Numbered from the stretch's first letter, positions 24,319 to 33,481 are shown. The stretch: 64,000 bases of DNA from Pedobacter lusitanus (GCF_040026395.1 NZ_CP157278.1:3410001-3474000), one strand, 5' to 3'. Numbers and translations are program-made. Notes: generated from the sequence alone by a model not told the origin.

Positions 24319-25593
24319 TTGGACAGTCCCAGAATTGTAGATAAACAAGATCCTTATGCCGCCCTGCGTTACAGGGAATTCAGATCTTTCCTTGGTATGC
24401 GTTTCTTTTTCACGTTTGCCTACCAGATGCAAGCCGTCATTATCGGCTTTCACATTTATCATTTAACAAAAGATCCGCTTGCACTGGGCCTGGTTGGGCT
24501 CTGTGAAGCACTCCCTTCTATAGGTATTGCACTCTATGGTGGTTATGTTGCCGATAAGTCAGAAAAAAGGGGACTGCTGCTTAAAATATTTCTGGGAGTC
24601 TTTATCTGCTCTTTGATTATGCTGGTCGCAACCTCCCATCAGATGCATCCTTATGTCCTGGAAAGTTATATCATTCCTATTATGTATACGATGGTATTTG
24701 GGATAGGGATTGCCAGGGGATTTTTCAGCCCTGCAACTTCTTCTCTGATGGCGATGACAGTTCCAAGAGAGCTTTATCCCAATTCCAGTACCTGGAACAG
24801 TTCTTCTTATATGACAGCCTCTATTCTGGGACCGGCAGTTGGCGGATTAATCTATGGTTTTTATGGAATCACCGTTACCTATTCGGTAATTATCCTGTTC
24901 ATCTTCGTCGCACTGGTCTGTGTGTTTTTCCTGAAATCACATCCTCCAAAATACATTCCCAAAGAAAGTATCATGAAAAGTCTGACTGAGGGTGTGCAGT
25001 TTGTATTCAAAAGTAAAATGATGCTGGGTGCAATGAGCCTGGACTTATTTTCTGTATTTTTTGGCGGTGCGGTTGCTTTATTACCAGTTTTCGCGAACGA
25101 TATTTTAAAAGTAGGTTCTGAAGGACTGGGCTTTATGCGTGCGGCTGCATCTGCGGGAGCTGTTCTGACGATGCTGGTGATGACCAGAATTTCCCCGATG
25201 AACAGACCATGGAGAAACCTGCTGGTAGCAGTAGTAGGTTTTGGCACAAGCATTATCTGTTACGGCCTTTCTAAGAACTTCTATTTAACATTGCTGTTCC
25301 TGTTCATGGAAGGTGCATTTGATAGCGTCAGCGTCCTTATCCGATCTACAATCATGCAATTACTGACACCCGACAGGATGCGTGGCCGGGTATCGGCTGT
25401 AAACAGTATGTTTATAGGTTCTTCCAATGAAATCGGCGCATTTGAATCCGGGCTTACCGCAAAACTCATGAGAACAGTTCCGGCAGTAGTATTTGGCGGA
25501 TGTATGACTATTATCGTAGCGGGTATCACTTATACTAAAACCAAAAGCCTGCTTGGTCTTACTTTACAGGATATCCACGAAGAAACAGTTTAA
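24319..25593 (+). CDS. MFS transporter (EntS-like exporter family)
   Basis: Inner-membrane transporter of the MFS_3/EntS type, with about twelve membrane segments. Family marks are ALRYREFRSFLGMRF at the N-terminus, LALGLVGLCEALPSIGIALYGGYVADKSEKR in the loop between helices 2 and 3 (the D-x-x-x-K/R motif), and TPDRMRGRVSAVN in the second half. The substrate is unknown. I chose TTG 24319 because an earlier ATG (24235) lies in a hairpin and upstream of a promoter; the extra 28 residues would be non-conserved. Convergent with the ABC exporter, 5 nt between stops. Confidence 0.82.
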   Translation: MDSPRIVDKQDPYAALRYREFRSFLGMRFFFTFAYQMQAVIIGFHIYHLTKDPLALGLVGLCEALPSIGIALYGGYVADKSEKRGLLLKIFLGVFICSLIMLVATSHQMHPYVLESYIIPIMYTMVFGIGIARGFFSPATSSLMAMTVPRELYPNSSTWNSSSYMTASILGPAVGGLIYGFYGITVTYSVIILFIFVALVCVFFLKSHPPKYIPKESIMKSLTEGVQFVFKSKMMLGAMSLDLFSVFFGGAVALLPVFANDILKVGSEGLGFMRAAASAGAVLTMLVMTRISPMNRPWRNLLVAVVGFGTSIICYGLSKNFYLTLLFLFMEGAFDSVSVLIRSTIMQLLTPDRMRGRVSAVNSMFIGSSNEIGAFESGLTAKLMRTVPAVVFGGCMTIIVAGITYTKTKSLLGLTLQDIHEETV

Positions 25594-25598
25594 CCTGC

Positions 25599-27338
25599 TT
25601 ATCTTTCTCCTACCTGCTGTCTCCACATTGCATAATACAGTCCTTTCTCTTCCAGCAGGTCTGCATGTTTTCCCTGTTCAATGATATGTCCTTTCTCAAG
25701 CACATATATACGGTCTGCGTGACGGATAGTAGATAATCTGTGCGCAATCAGGATGGTGATATGGTTTGTAAATTCTGAAACTTCTCTTATTGTAGCAGTG
25801 ATTTCCTCTTCGGTCAGTGAATCCAGAGAAGAGGTCGCTTCATCAAAAACCAGGATATCCGGTCTGCGCAGTAAAGCTCTGGCAATTGATAAACGTTGTT
25901 TTTCTCCTCCTGAAACCTTAACTCCGCCTTCTCCGATTACTGTATCCAGACCTTTATCAGCTCTTGCTAAAAGCGTCTGACAGGCTGCCTGCTCCATCAC
26001 ACGTAAACACTCTTCATCTGTTGCTCCGGGACGGACAAACTGAAGATTTTCTCTGATTGTTCCGGAAAACAGCTGCGTATCCTGAGTAACAAACCCAATC
26101 TTCTCTCTTAAACGATCCAGATCAATCTCTTTACTCGAAATCCCATTATATAATACCTGTCCAACCTCTGGCTGATAAAGTCCCACCAAAAGCTTTACAA
26201 GGGTAGTTTTGCCAGAACCTGAAGGCCCGACAAAGGCTATCGTTTCTCCATCATGAACCTTGAAACCTATTTCATTAAGGGCATTGGTTTTTCCTGTCAG
26301 ATGTCTGAAACTTAATCCTGAAAACTCAAGAGATTCAATTTTGTGCAGCACCTTTGGATTCAGCGGTTTCTGATCAACAGGTGTACTGAGAATCTTTTTG
26401 AAATTCCCGAGTGAAACTTCGGCTTCTCTCCAGGAAAGGATCACATTCCCCAGTTCCTGTAAAGGTCCGAAAAGGAAAAAGGAATAAAACAAGAAAGAAA
26501 AATACTGACCTGCAGAAATTGTATTTTCAAAAATCAGAATAAGCAACACAACTACCATGATACTCCTGACCAGGTTAACGGTTGTTCCCTGTACAAAACT
26601 CATACTTCTTACATATTTGACCTTTCTTAATTCCAGGCCAAGAATTTTGTAAGTGGTTTTATTCAAACGTTCTATCTCCTGATTGGCAAGCCCAAGACTC
26701 TTAACCAGTTCAATATTTCTTAAAGATTCTGTTGTTGAACCGGCAAGCGCAGTAGTTTCAGCTACGATATTACGCTGGATTACCTTAATCTTTCTGCTTA
26801 AAAACCAGCTGACAAAACTGATCACCGGGATAGCCAGAAAGTAAATAACAGTCACTTTATAACTCACGGATACCGAATAGACAATCACAAAGATCATCCC
26901 GATCAGACTGACAAACAGAATACTGATAAAAGAGGTTATAAATTTCTCACTGTCCAGTCTCACTTTCTGAAGAATACCCAGCGTCTCTCCGCTACGCTGA
27001 TCTTCAAAGACCTGATATGGAAGTTCAAGGGAATGTTTCAGCCCGTCAGCATACATCTCTGCACCTACTTTCTGAACGATAATACTGGTAAAATAATCCT
27101 GAAAATTCTTTGCTATACGGGATACCATTGCGGCACCAACACCCAGCCCGATCAGTCCTAATACACCCCAGACAAACTGGTCGCGGTTAAGCACGTCCTT
27201 TTTCTCAATGAAATTATCAACGATCCTCCCGGTAATATATGGATCAAGCAGAGAGAAACCTATATTGATGGCGGCCAGCACAAGAGCCAGACAGACTACC
27301 CATTTGTAATTTTTAAGATACTGTACTAATAAGTTCAT
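25599..27338 (-). CDS. ABC exporter, fused permease and ATPase
   Basis: Type-IV half-transporter that exports drugs, lipids or peptides as a dimer. About six membrane helices cover residues 15-305 of the longer frame. The ATPase follows, with Walker A GPSGSGKTT, Q-loop VTQDTQLFSG, signature VSGGEKQRLS, Walker B ILVFDEATSSLDS and H-loop IAHRLS. The start is the ATG at 27338-27336 (MNLLVQYLKNYKW). The longer frame from 27389 would begin inside the frr terminator hairpin (27367-27398), so it is rejected. 5 nt from the convergent MFS stop. Confidence 0.9.
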   Translation of the reverse strand: MNLLVQYLKNYKWVVCLALVLAAINIGFSLLDPYITGRIVDNFIEKKDVLNRDQFVWGVLGLIGLGVGAAMVSRIAKNFQDYFTSIIVQKVGAEMYADGLKHSLELPYQVFEDQRSGETLGILQKVRLDSEKFITSFISILFVSLIGMIFVIVYSVSVSYKVTVIYFLAIPVISFVSWFLSRKIKVIQRNIVAETTALAGSTTESLRNIELVKSLGLANQEIERLNKTTYKILGLELRKVKYVRSMSFVQGTTVNLVRSIMVVVLLILIFENTISAGQYFSFLFYSFFLFGPLQELGNVILSWREAEVSLGNFKKILSTPVDQKPLNPKVLHKIESLEFSGLSFRHLTGKTNALNEIGFKVHDGETIAFVGPSGSGKTTLVKLLVGLYQPEVGQVLYNGISSKEIDLDRLREKIGFVTQDTQLFSGTIRENLQFVRPGATDEECLRVMEQAACQTLLARADKGLDTVIGEGGVKVSGGEKQRLSIARALLRRPDILVFDEATSSLDSLTEEEITATIREVSEFTNHITILIAHRLSTIRHADRIYVLEKGHIIEQGKHADLLEEKGLYYAMWRQQVGER

Positions 27339-27366
27339 GCAGAAAAAATAGAGAACAAAAATAAAC

Positions 27367-27398
27367 AAAGGGAATATAGCAAAAACCATATTCCCTTT
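27367..27398 (-). terminator. Terminator after frr
   Basis: An 11-bp perfect stem (AAAGGGAATAT with its complement), 10-nt loop, and a T-rich stretch on the minus strand, 35 nt past the frr stop. Confidence 0.7.
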
Positions 27399-27432
27399 TA
27401 ATTACTCTTAAATTATATTTGTTGTTTCAGAC

Positions 27433-27996
27433 TTATACAGTCATTACGTCTTTCTCTTTTGCTTCGGCATGTTTATCTACCTTAACAATATAAAGATCCG
27501 TCATTTTCTGTACTTCTCCTTCACCTGTCTTGATTTCATCATCAGAAACGCCTTCACCTTTCAATCTTTTGATCTTCTCATTCGCATCTTTACGAATGTT
27601 ACGAACAGTGATACGACCACGCTCAGCCTCTTCTTTAACCTTTTTTACCAGGTCTTTTCTACGCTCTTCTGTTAATGGAGGAACTACCAGACGGATAACA
27701 ACACCATCATTCTGTGGGTTGATCCCGATATTCGCTTCCATAATTGCACGCTCAATAGGAACTAACATGTTTTTTTCCCATGGCTGAAGCAGAATAGTAC
27801 GTGCATCCGGAGTGGTCAAACTTGCCACCTGGCTCAAACCAGTCGGGCTACCATAATAGTCAACCATAATTCCATCCAGCATACCCACTGAAGCTTTACC
27901 CGCACGTATTTTAGTCAATTCAGTTTCACAATGAGCAATCGCTTTGTCCATTGTTGCCTGAGCATCTTGTAGTTGTTTCTTTATGAGGTCGTTCAT
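27433..27996 (-). CDS. frr: Ribosome recycling factor
   Basis: Splits post-termination ribosomes together with EF-G. The 187 residues show RRF landmarks: the long helix starting KQLQDAQATMDKAIAHCETELTKIRAG (split), KASVGMLDGIMVDYYG, NPQNDGVVIRLVVPPLTEERRKDLVKK and AERGRITVRNIRKDANEKIK. The start is ATG 27996. It lies 40 nt downstream of pyrH and is probably co-transcribed with it, the common bacterial pyrH-frr order. A terminator follows. Confidence 0.96.
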   Translation of the reverse strand: MNDLIKKQLQDAQATMDKAIAHCETELTKIRAGKASVGMLDGIMVDYYGSPTGLSQVASLTTPDARTILLQPWEKNMLVPIERAIMEANIGINPQNDGVVIRLVVPPLTEERRKDLVKKVKEEAERGRITVRNIRKDANEKIKRLKGEGVSDDEIKTGEGEVQKMTDLYIVKVDKHAEAKEKDVMTV

Positions 27997-28036
27997 AATT
28001 TGTGCTTTTTATCAAAAAAATATATTTGTATTAAAT

Positions 28037-28744
28037 TTAGCCTTTTACCAGTGTGCCAATTTCTTCACCCTGGGCAATTTTCATAAAGTTTCCTGTCTTG
28101 TTCATATCGAAAACGATAATAGGAAGCTCATTTTCTTCGCAAAGTGTAAAGGCAGTCATATCCATAACATTTAATCCTTTCGCATAAACTTCTTTGAAAG
28201 AGATTTCATTATAGCGGACTGCTGATGGATCTTTTTCAGGATCTGCAGTATAGATGCCATCTACTCTTGTACCTTTCAGTACAACATCTGCCTTAATTTC
28301 AATTGCCCGCAGCGCAGCAGCAGAATCTGTAGTGAAGTAAGGATTTCCCGTACCCGCACCAAATATAACAACACGTCCTTTTTCAAGGTGTCTTACCGCT
28401 CTTCTGCGGATAAATGGTTCACAGATCTGCTCCATTTTAATTGCTGTAAGTAATCTTGTTTTAAGTCCTACTTTTTCCAGTGCATCCTGTAAAGCCATAC
28501 TGTTGATTACTGTAGCTAACATTCCCATATAATCAGCCTGTGCGCGATCCATTCCTGATTTCTCTGCACTCAAACCTCTGAAAATATTACCCCCACCTAT
28601 AACAATTGCAATTTCCAGGCCCTGTGCATGAACAGCTTTAATATCTTCTGCGTATTGCTTAACGCGGTCATTATCAATACCATATTGCTTTTCGCCCATT
28701 AGCGATTCTCCGCTTAACTTGAGTAGGATCCTTTTATACTTCAT
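28037..28744 (-). CDS. pyrH: UMP kinase
   Basis: Phosphorylates UMP to UDP; amino-acid-kinase fold, hexameric in bacteria. The P-loop-like KLSGESLMG is at residues 8-16, [10 protein letters not shown] at 50-59, and the acidic substrate loop reads [16 protein letters not shown]. Length 235 is standard. The ATG at 28744 lies exactly 5 nt after a perfect TATTTTTG box, so a leaderless transcript is predicted. First gene of pyrH-frr; nagA ends 44 nt upstream on the same strand. Confidence 0.96.
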   Translation of the reverse strand: MKYKRILLKLSGESLMGEKQYGIDNDRVKQYAEDIKAVHAQGLEIAIVIGGGNIFRGLSAEKSGMDRAQADYMGMLATVINSMALQDALEKVGLKTRLLTAIKMEQICEPFIRRRAVRHLEKGRVVIFGAGTGNPYFTTDSAAALRAIEIKADVVLKGTRVDGIYTADPEKDPSAVRYNEISFKEVYAKGLNVMDMTAFTLCEENELPIIVFDMNKTGNFMKIAQGEEIGTLVKG

Positions 28745-28749
28745 GACTC

Positions 28750-28757
28750 CAAAAATA
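28750..28757 (-). promoter_or_regulatory. -7 box (TATTTTTG) directly before pyrH
   Basis: Perfect TAnnTTTG on the minus strand, 5 nt from the pyrH start codon. No clear -33 element. Confidence 0.45.
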
Positions 28758-28788
28758 ACTATTTGTTTTAATTATTAAGCTGAAATGT

Positions 28789-29898
28789 TTAAACGTTTAA
28801 TAAACCACCAGCAAAAACCTTTTGTAAGGTCAGATTGTCCGTAATCAGCAATAAATCTGCCACCTTTCCAATGGCAATCTGTCCATAACGATCGTCTATC
28901 TTCAAAACTTCCGCCGGGCGCAATGAAGCCATATTTATAGCTGCAGATAGGGGTATATGACAATGTTTAACACAGTTATTCACTGCATCGAGTAAGGTGA
29001 TATTAGATCCGGATATAGTTCCCTCCGGTGTTACATATCTGGATCCTTCCAGCTGATGTTTATATGGCCCAATTGTACAGGCCGTAACTGCATCCGTTAT
29101 CAGAAAAAGTCTTTCTGGCATCAGCTTATAAGTCATTTTAATAATCTCCAGATCAACATGTGCTCCATCGGCTATAATACTGGCCATAGCTGTAGGATGA
29201 TTAAATACAGCTGCGGGCAAACCCGGATTTCTGTGGTGAATAGAAGGCATTGCATTATATAAATGCGTTGTTGTTGTAAAGCCGCTGCCAAAAGCATGAT
29301 TTGCCTGCTCAAAATCAGCATTGCTATGTCCAAGGGAAAGGACTATACCCTGTTCCAGCAGGTATTCTATTACCGCATCATCTTGTAGTTCATGTGCAAT
29401 AGTCATCATTTTAACCACCCCATCAGCATCATCCAGTAACCACTTTACTTCTTCAAGGGTTGCTTTATGAACATATTCAAGCGGATGTGCCCCTAATCTT
29501 CCGGGATTTAAATAAGGTCCCTCCAGATGCAGGCCTAAAAAAGCCCGGGCCTGTGACTGATAAGCTTTGGCAGCTTCAATAGCCCTTTTAAATGTTTCAA
29601 GCGTATTTGTTGCTAAACAAACTAAAAAACCTGTAGTTCCCTTACTGATCAGGTCCTCGTCCATTTGTTTCAGGGTATCTGCTGTGGGATAGGCAGAGAA
29701 TAAATTCCCACCACTACCGTAGATCTGCAGATCAATAAACCCCGGAGAAAGATAACTTCCCTGACCATCAATTACCTCATATCCGGCAGGTACAGCATCT
29801 TTCGTAATGTCCTGAATTACTCCTTCTGCAATTAAAACAGTTGCATCGGTAATCAGCTCCTCATCTTTAAAAAATTTCGAGTTCTTAATGGCTATCAT
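28789..29898 (-). CDS. nagA: N-acetylglucosamine-6-phosphate deacetylase
   Basis: Releases acetate from GlcNAc-6-phosphate in amino sugar breakdown and cell wall recycling. Amidohydrolase-fold enzyme; landmarks are GFIDLQIYGSGGN (metal-site region, with Gln where the double-metal enzymes have His), HLEGPYLNPGRLGAHP (Glu ligand), LGHSNADFEQ and HLYNAMPSIHHRNPGL (His ligands), and LITDAV with the catalytic Asp. Length 369. It sits between tsf and pyrH, a place usually without an insertion in the translation cluster. Start ATG 29898. Confidence 0.95.
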   Translation of the reverse strand: MIAIKNSKFFKDEELITDATVLIAEGVIQDITKDAVPAGYEVIDGQGSYLSPGFIDLQIYGSGGNLFSAYPTADTLKQMDEDLISKGTTGFLVCLATNTLETFKRAIEAAKAYQSQARAFLGLHLEGPYLNPGRLGAHPLEYVHKATLEEVKWLLDDADGVVKMMTIAHELQDDAVIEYLLEQGIVLSLGHSNADFEQANHAFGSGFTTTTHLYNAMPSIHHRNPGLPAAVFNHPTAMASIIADGAHVDLEIIKMTYKLMPERLFLITDAVTACTIGPYKHQLEGSRYVTPEGTISGSNITLLDAVNNCVKHCHIPLSAAINMASLRPAEVLKIDDRYGQIAIGKVADLLLITDNLTLQKVFAGGLLNV

Positions 29899-30013
29899 AT
29901 TTTATTTTTAATACGCTGAAAATTAAAATTCAGCCGATAACTTATTCTAAGCTTCCTTGAGAGCAAAATCCGAGAAACTATATCATTGCTAAATATGGCA
30001 AAAAATACAGGGC

Positions 30014-30045
30014 AAAAAAAAGTCCCTTAAAATAAGGGACCTTTT
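30014..30045 (-). terminator. Terminator after tsf
   Basis: GTCCCTTA/TAAGGGAC stem with 3-nt loop flanked by A- and T-runs, about 17 nt after the tsf stop. It separates the ribosomal operon from nagA. Confidence 0.85.
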
Positions 30046-30062
30046 AATTTATCATGAAGGAA

Positions 30063-30899
30063 CTATGATCCTAATTGAACACGTTTAAATGCTGTAACAG
30101 TTAAATCTTTAGCTGTGTCATTTAAAAATTTACGAACGTCTTTAGAAGAATCCTTAACAAATTCCTGGTTTAATAAAGTACTGTCTTTGTAAAACTTGTT
30201 CAGTTTACCTGCAGCAATTTTCTCAACCATTTCTTCTGGTTTACCTTCTGCACGGATTTGCTCTTTAGCAATTTCCATTTCACGCTCGATAGTGTGTGTG
30301 TCAACATCTGCTTTGTCTAAAGCAACCGGATTCATTGCAGCAATTTGCATCGCTACATCTTTTCCAGCTTCATCAGCACCAGCAACTGCCTGGTTTAAAG
30401 CAACCAAAACACCTAAACGGTAGTTACCGTGGATGTAAGGGATAACTTTCTCGCCTGATACTGTTTCAAATTTAGAGATACCAATTTTCTCTCCGATTTT
30501 ACCAGTATTTTCAACGATGATATCAGAAACTTTCTGACCATCAATTTCAAGAGCTAATAATTCTTCTAAAGTAGCTGGGTTTTTCTCTACAGCTAAATCA
30601 GTGAATTTATTTGCTAAAGCGATGAAATCAGCATTTTTAGCTACGAAATCTGTTTCGCAGTTTAATTCAACTACAACACCACGTTTACCGTCAGCTGTAG
30701 CTTTTGCGATTACAACACCTTCGTTAGAATCACGATCCTGACGACTTGCTGCAACTTTAGCTCCTTTTTTACGTAAGTAATCAACCGCAGCTTCGAAATC
30801 GCCATTGGCCTCTATTAATGCTTTTTTGCAATCCATCATACCGGCACCGGTCTGTTGGCGTAATTTGTTTACATCTGCTGCAGAAATTTGTACTGACAT
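30063..30899 (-). CDS. tsf: Elongation factor Ts
   Basis: Exchanges GDP for GTP on EF-Tu. The N-terminal UBA-like domain shows VNKLRQQTGAGMMDCKKAL with the following EANGDFEAAVDYLRKKG; the core signature CETDFVAKN lies near residues 80-88. Length 278 is normal. It follows rpsB after 103 nt, a gap that holds a large hairpin (30937-30989). The start is ATG 30899. Last gene of rplM-rpsI-rpsB-tsf. Confidence 0.97.
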   Translation of the reverse strand: MSVQISAADVNKLRQQTGAGMMDCKKALIEANGDFEAAVDYLRKKGAKVAASRQDRDSNEGVVIAKATADGKRGVVVELNCETDFVAKNADFIALANKFTDLAVEKNPATLEELLALEIDGQKVSDIIVENTGKIGEKIGISKFETVSGEKVIPYIHGNYRLGVLVALNQAVAGADEAGKDVAMQIAAMNPVALDKADVDTHTIEREMEIAKEQIRAEGKPEEMVEKIAAGKLNKFYKDSTLLNQEFVKDSSKDVRKFLNDTAKDLTVTAFKRVQLGS

Positions 30900-30936
30900 T
30901 TTATTTTCTTTTTTAAGTTTTTATCTAAAAAATTAT

Positions 30937-30989
30937 GGGTTGTACATTGCATGTTGTAAGTAAAACCCGCAACGCACAACATACAACCC
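30937..30989 (-). other. Bulged hairpin between rpsB and tsf
   Basis: GGGTTGT (30937-30943) and ATGTTGT (30951-30957) pair with ACAACAT (30976-30982) and ACAACCC (30983-30989), with a 7-nt bulge and an 18-nt loop. It has no T-run on the minus strand directly after it. It could tune the ratio of S2 to EF-Ts. Confidence 0.5.
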
Positions 30990-31002
30990 AAAAATATATT
31001 AT

Positions 31003-31827
31003 TTATGCTTCGCTTGTACCTTCTTCAGTTTCAGCATTTTCTTTTCTTGCTCTTCTAGCGCCAGGTGCAGCAGTTTCAGGAGCATCAGCAGCAGTTTTAG
31101 CAGCTACAGCTTCTTTTTCAGCTTCATCATCTTTTTCACGTTTACGCTCATCTAAACCTTCTTCAATTGCTTTGATGATAACATCAGTAATTAAAGAGAT
31201 AGATTTAGTTGCATCATCATTCGCTGGAATAGGGAAATCGATGTTAGAAGGATCAGAGTTAGTATCAACCATTGCGAAAGTTGGAATGTTTAATTTCAAC
31301 GCTTCGCTAACAGCGATGTGCTCTTTTTTAACGTCAATTAAAAAGATAGCAGCTGGTAAACGGTTTAAATCCGCGATACCACCTAATAGGCTTTCTAATT
31401 TAATACGCTCACGCTGGATCATCAAACGCTCTTTCTTAGAAAGAATAGAGTAAGTACCGTCTTTAGTCATTTTATCGATGTTAGACATCTTTTTGATTGA
31501 CTTACGTACAGTTTGGAAGTTAGTTAACATACCACCTAACCAACGCTCAGTTACGAAAGGCATGTTTACTTTTTTTGCTTGATCAGCAACGATTTCTTTA
31601 GCTTGTTTCTTAGTCGCTACAAATAAGATCTTACGACCTGATTTTACGATCTGTTTGATCGCTGAAGCAGCTTCTTCAGTTTTAGTTAAAGTTTTGTTTA
31701 AATCTATAATGTGAATTCCATTGCGCTCCATAAAAATATATGGTGCCATTTTTGGATTCCATTTGCGGGTAAGGTGACCAAAGTGTACACCTGCATCCAA
31801 TAAGTCTTGATATGTTGTTCTTGCCAT
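31003..31827 (-). CDS. rpsB: 30S ribosomal protein S2
   Basis: Small-subunit ribosomal protein. The signature region RTTYQDLLDAGVHFGHLTRKWNPKM (split over residues 2-26) and RWLGGMLTNFQT (near 91-102) are clear, as is FAMVDTNSDP. The 274 residues include a C-terminal tail of about 45 residues rich in Ala, Glu and Arg (KEAVAAKTAADAPETAAPGA), not part of the conserved fold. Third gene of the ribosomal operon, 20 nt after rpsI. Confidence 0.97.
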   Translation of the reverse strand: MARTTYQDLLDAGVHFGHLTRKWNPKMAPYIFMERNGIHIIDLNKTLTKTEEAASAIKQIVKSGRKILFVATKKQAKEIVADQAKKVNMPFVTERWLGGMLTNFQTVRKSIKKMSNIDKMTKDGTYSILSKKERLMIQRERIKLESLLGGIADLNRLPAAIFLIDVKKEHIAVSEALKLNIPTFAMVDTNSDPSNIDFPIPANDDATKSISLITDVIIKAIEEGLDERKREKDDEAEKEAVAAKTAADAPETAAPGARRARKENAETEEGTSEA

Positions 31828-31847
31828 TGTCTTTGTCCTCCTTGAGA

Positions 31848-32234
31848 TTAACGTTTACTGAATTGGAACTTTTTACGAGCTTTCTTACGTCCTGGTTTCT
31901 TACGTTCAACCATACGCATATCACGGGTCATTAACCCTTTAGCACGTAATGCCGGTTTTTTCTCAGCATCTATTTCAACAATAGCTTTAGCAATCGCTAA
32001 ACGAACAGCTTCTGCCTGGCCTTTAATACCACCTCCTGCTACGTTTACCTGAACATCATACTGACCAGCAAGTTCTGAAACTTCAAAACTTTGGTTTACA
32101 ATATATTGTAATGGTAATGTAGGGAAATATACTTTGTGATCTTTACTGTTTACAGTAATTGTACCGTTGCCCTCTTTCATGTAGATTCTTGCAACAGCAG
32201 TTTTTCTTCTTCCTGAAGTGTTAGTAACTGACAT
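31848..32234 (-). CDS. rpsI: 30S ribosomal protein S9
   Basis: Small-subunit protein whose C-terminal tail reaches the P-site tRNA. Landmarks: TSGRRKTAVARIYMKEGNG at the start, GGGIKGQAEAVRLAIAKA in the middle, and the basic tail KKPGRKKARKKFQFSKR ending in the invariant Lys-Arg. 128 residues, normal. It starts 16 nt after rplM and is followed by rpsB. Confidence 0.97.
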   Translation of the reverse strand: MSVTNTSGRRKTAVARIYMKEGNGTITVNSKDHKVYFPTLPLQYIVNQSFEVSELAGQYDVQVNVAGGGIKGQAEAVRLAIAKAIVEIDAEKKPALRAKGLMTRDMRMVERKKPGRKKARKKFQFSKR

Positions 32235-32250
32235 TTCTTTCTTCCTTTAA

Positions 32251-32694
32251 TTAAAGTGTAATGGTTTTTGGTGATTGTGCTGCATGAGGATGCTCAGTAC
32301 CTGCATAAACAAAAAGGTTAGTGTATAATTTCTTACCTAATTTTGTTTTAGGTAACATACCACGAACTGCTTTTTCTACTACACGCGTAGGATGTTTCGC
32401 CAATAACTCTTTTGGAGAGATGAAACGCTGACCACCTGGATATCCAGTATATGAGATATACTGTTTATCATTCATTTTGTTTCCGGTCAACTTAATCTTG
32501 TCCGCATTGATAACGATCACATTATCGCCGCAGTCTACGTGTGGGGTGTACTCAGGCTTGTTTTTACCACGGATGATCATTGCGATCTTCGATGACAAGC
32601 GCCCCAAAATCTCGCCTTGTGCATCAACAACAATCCACTGTTTGTTAACAGTTTTAGCATTGGCAGAGACAGTTTTGTAACTTAACGTATTCAC
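32251..32694 (-). CDS. rplM: 50S ribosomal protein L13
   Basis: Early-assembly large-subunit protein. WIVVDAQGEILGRLSSKIA, YTPHVDCGDNVIVINADKIK and VRGMLPKTKLGK are the L13 landmarks. 147 residues. First gene of rplM-rpsI-rpsB-tsf, with a good promoter 57 nt upstream. Start ATG 32694. Confidence 0.97.
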   Translation of the reverse strand: MNTLSYKTVSANAKTVNKQWIVVDAQGEILGRLSSKIAMIIRGKNKPEYTPHVDCGDNVIVINADKIKLTGNKMNDKQYISYTGYPGGQRFISPKELLAKHPTRVVEKAVRGMLPKTKLGKKLYTNLFVYAGTEHPHAAQSPKTITL

Positions 32695-32730
32695 TTGCTT
32701 GTATTTAATTTGTTAAACAATTATTTTTTC

Positions 32731-32781
32731 TCCCTAGGATTTAGGGACTGCAAAGATAGATTAATATGTTTAATTGTCAAA
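32731..32781 (-). promoter_or_regulatory. Ribosomal operon promoter with 5'-terminal hairpin
   Basis: On the minus strand TTTG (32778-32781), a 19-nt spacer and TATCTTTG (32751-32758) are a near-perfect promoter. Three nt later a 6-bp stem TCCCTA/TAGGGA (32731-32736 with 32742-32747) begins, so the mRNA should start in or at a small stem-loop. Confidence 0.75.
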
Positions 32782-32784
32782 TAG

Positions 32785-33171
32785 TTAATCACTTTTTTTA
32801 TTTGTTTTTTGATACAGCCCGGCAAAAAGCTGCAAAATGATAGTAAATGAGAATATTAACCCTGATAAAATGAGCAGAATTGCTGCTGCAGGATAATATT
32901 GATAACGAATAGCATCCAGCAACAGCAGAACAGCACCATATCCCATATAAAAAGCATATAATATAGTTATCAGTGCCGCCAGCCACTGGAAAGCTGACCA
33001 CTGCCTCTGCCGGATTTCCAGATTACGCAGAGCCATCCAGTTAAAGACAATAACAATCAGCAAACCCAAAACGACCAAACGGTTTCCGTTCAGCAGGTAG
33101 GCCAGAAAATAAAGGACTGCAAATATCAGGTTCAGATAAGATAAAGCTCCAAGCATGTATATGTTTTTCAA
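32785..33171 (-). CDS. Small membrane protein, unknown
   Basis: 128 residues with four hydrophobic stretches (about 8-27, 33-49, 62-82 and 92-115) and a basic C-terminal tail ending KTNKKSD. I recognise no family. The listed start is a TTG at 33171; an ATG at 33156-33154 (MLGALSYLN) is an equally good start. Its 3' end reaches the ribosomal operon's -33 element (32778-32781 lies just past the stop). Confidence 0.55.
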   Translation of the reverse strand: MKNIYMLGALSYLNLIFAVLYFLAYLLNGNRLVVLGLLIVIVFNWMALRNLEIRQRQWSAFQWLAALITILYAFYMGYGAVLLLLDAIRYQYYPAAAILLILSGLIFSFTIILQLFAGLYQKTNKKSD

Positions 33172-33255
33172 AAACCACGTTTATTATATAAAATTAACAG
33201 TTTTCAAGAACCTTTTTATTCGCATATTGTTACACTATTATAAAAGACAATTATT

Positions 33256-33462
33256 ATGACAAAAGAAACAAAAATAGTTGCAGGTATATTGGCAGGAGCT
33301 GCCCTGGGTGCCGCGGTAGCATTGATCTTATCTTCAGACAAAAGTGATGATGTAAAAGATAAAGTAACAGACTGGTTCTGCGACTTACTGGATGCTTCTA
33401 AAGACAGGTTGTCCGATGTTGCTGATACTGTAAAAGACAAAATTGCAAAAGTAAGAGCTTAA
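33256..33462 (+). CDS. YtxH-like small membrane protein
   Basis: 68 residues: an N-terminal Gly/Ala-rich membrane helix (about 8-26, IVAGILAGAALGAAVALIL), then an amphipathic helical tail with Asp/Lys repeats (SDDVKDKVTDWFCDLLDASK). This layout fits the YtxH family, often linked to envelope stress; function unproven. Followed by a strong terminator, so it is a single-gene unit. Confidence 0.75.
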   Translation: MTKETKIVAGILAGAALGAAVALILSSDKSDDVKDKVTDWFCDLLDASKDRLSDVADTVKDKIAKVRA

Positions 33463-33481
33463 TGCTCATTTAACCCCATAG

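Noticed and set aside
27339..27389. Upstream ATG for the ABC exporter
   Set aside because: It lies in the loop and stem of the frr terminator hairpin.
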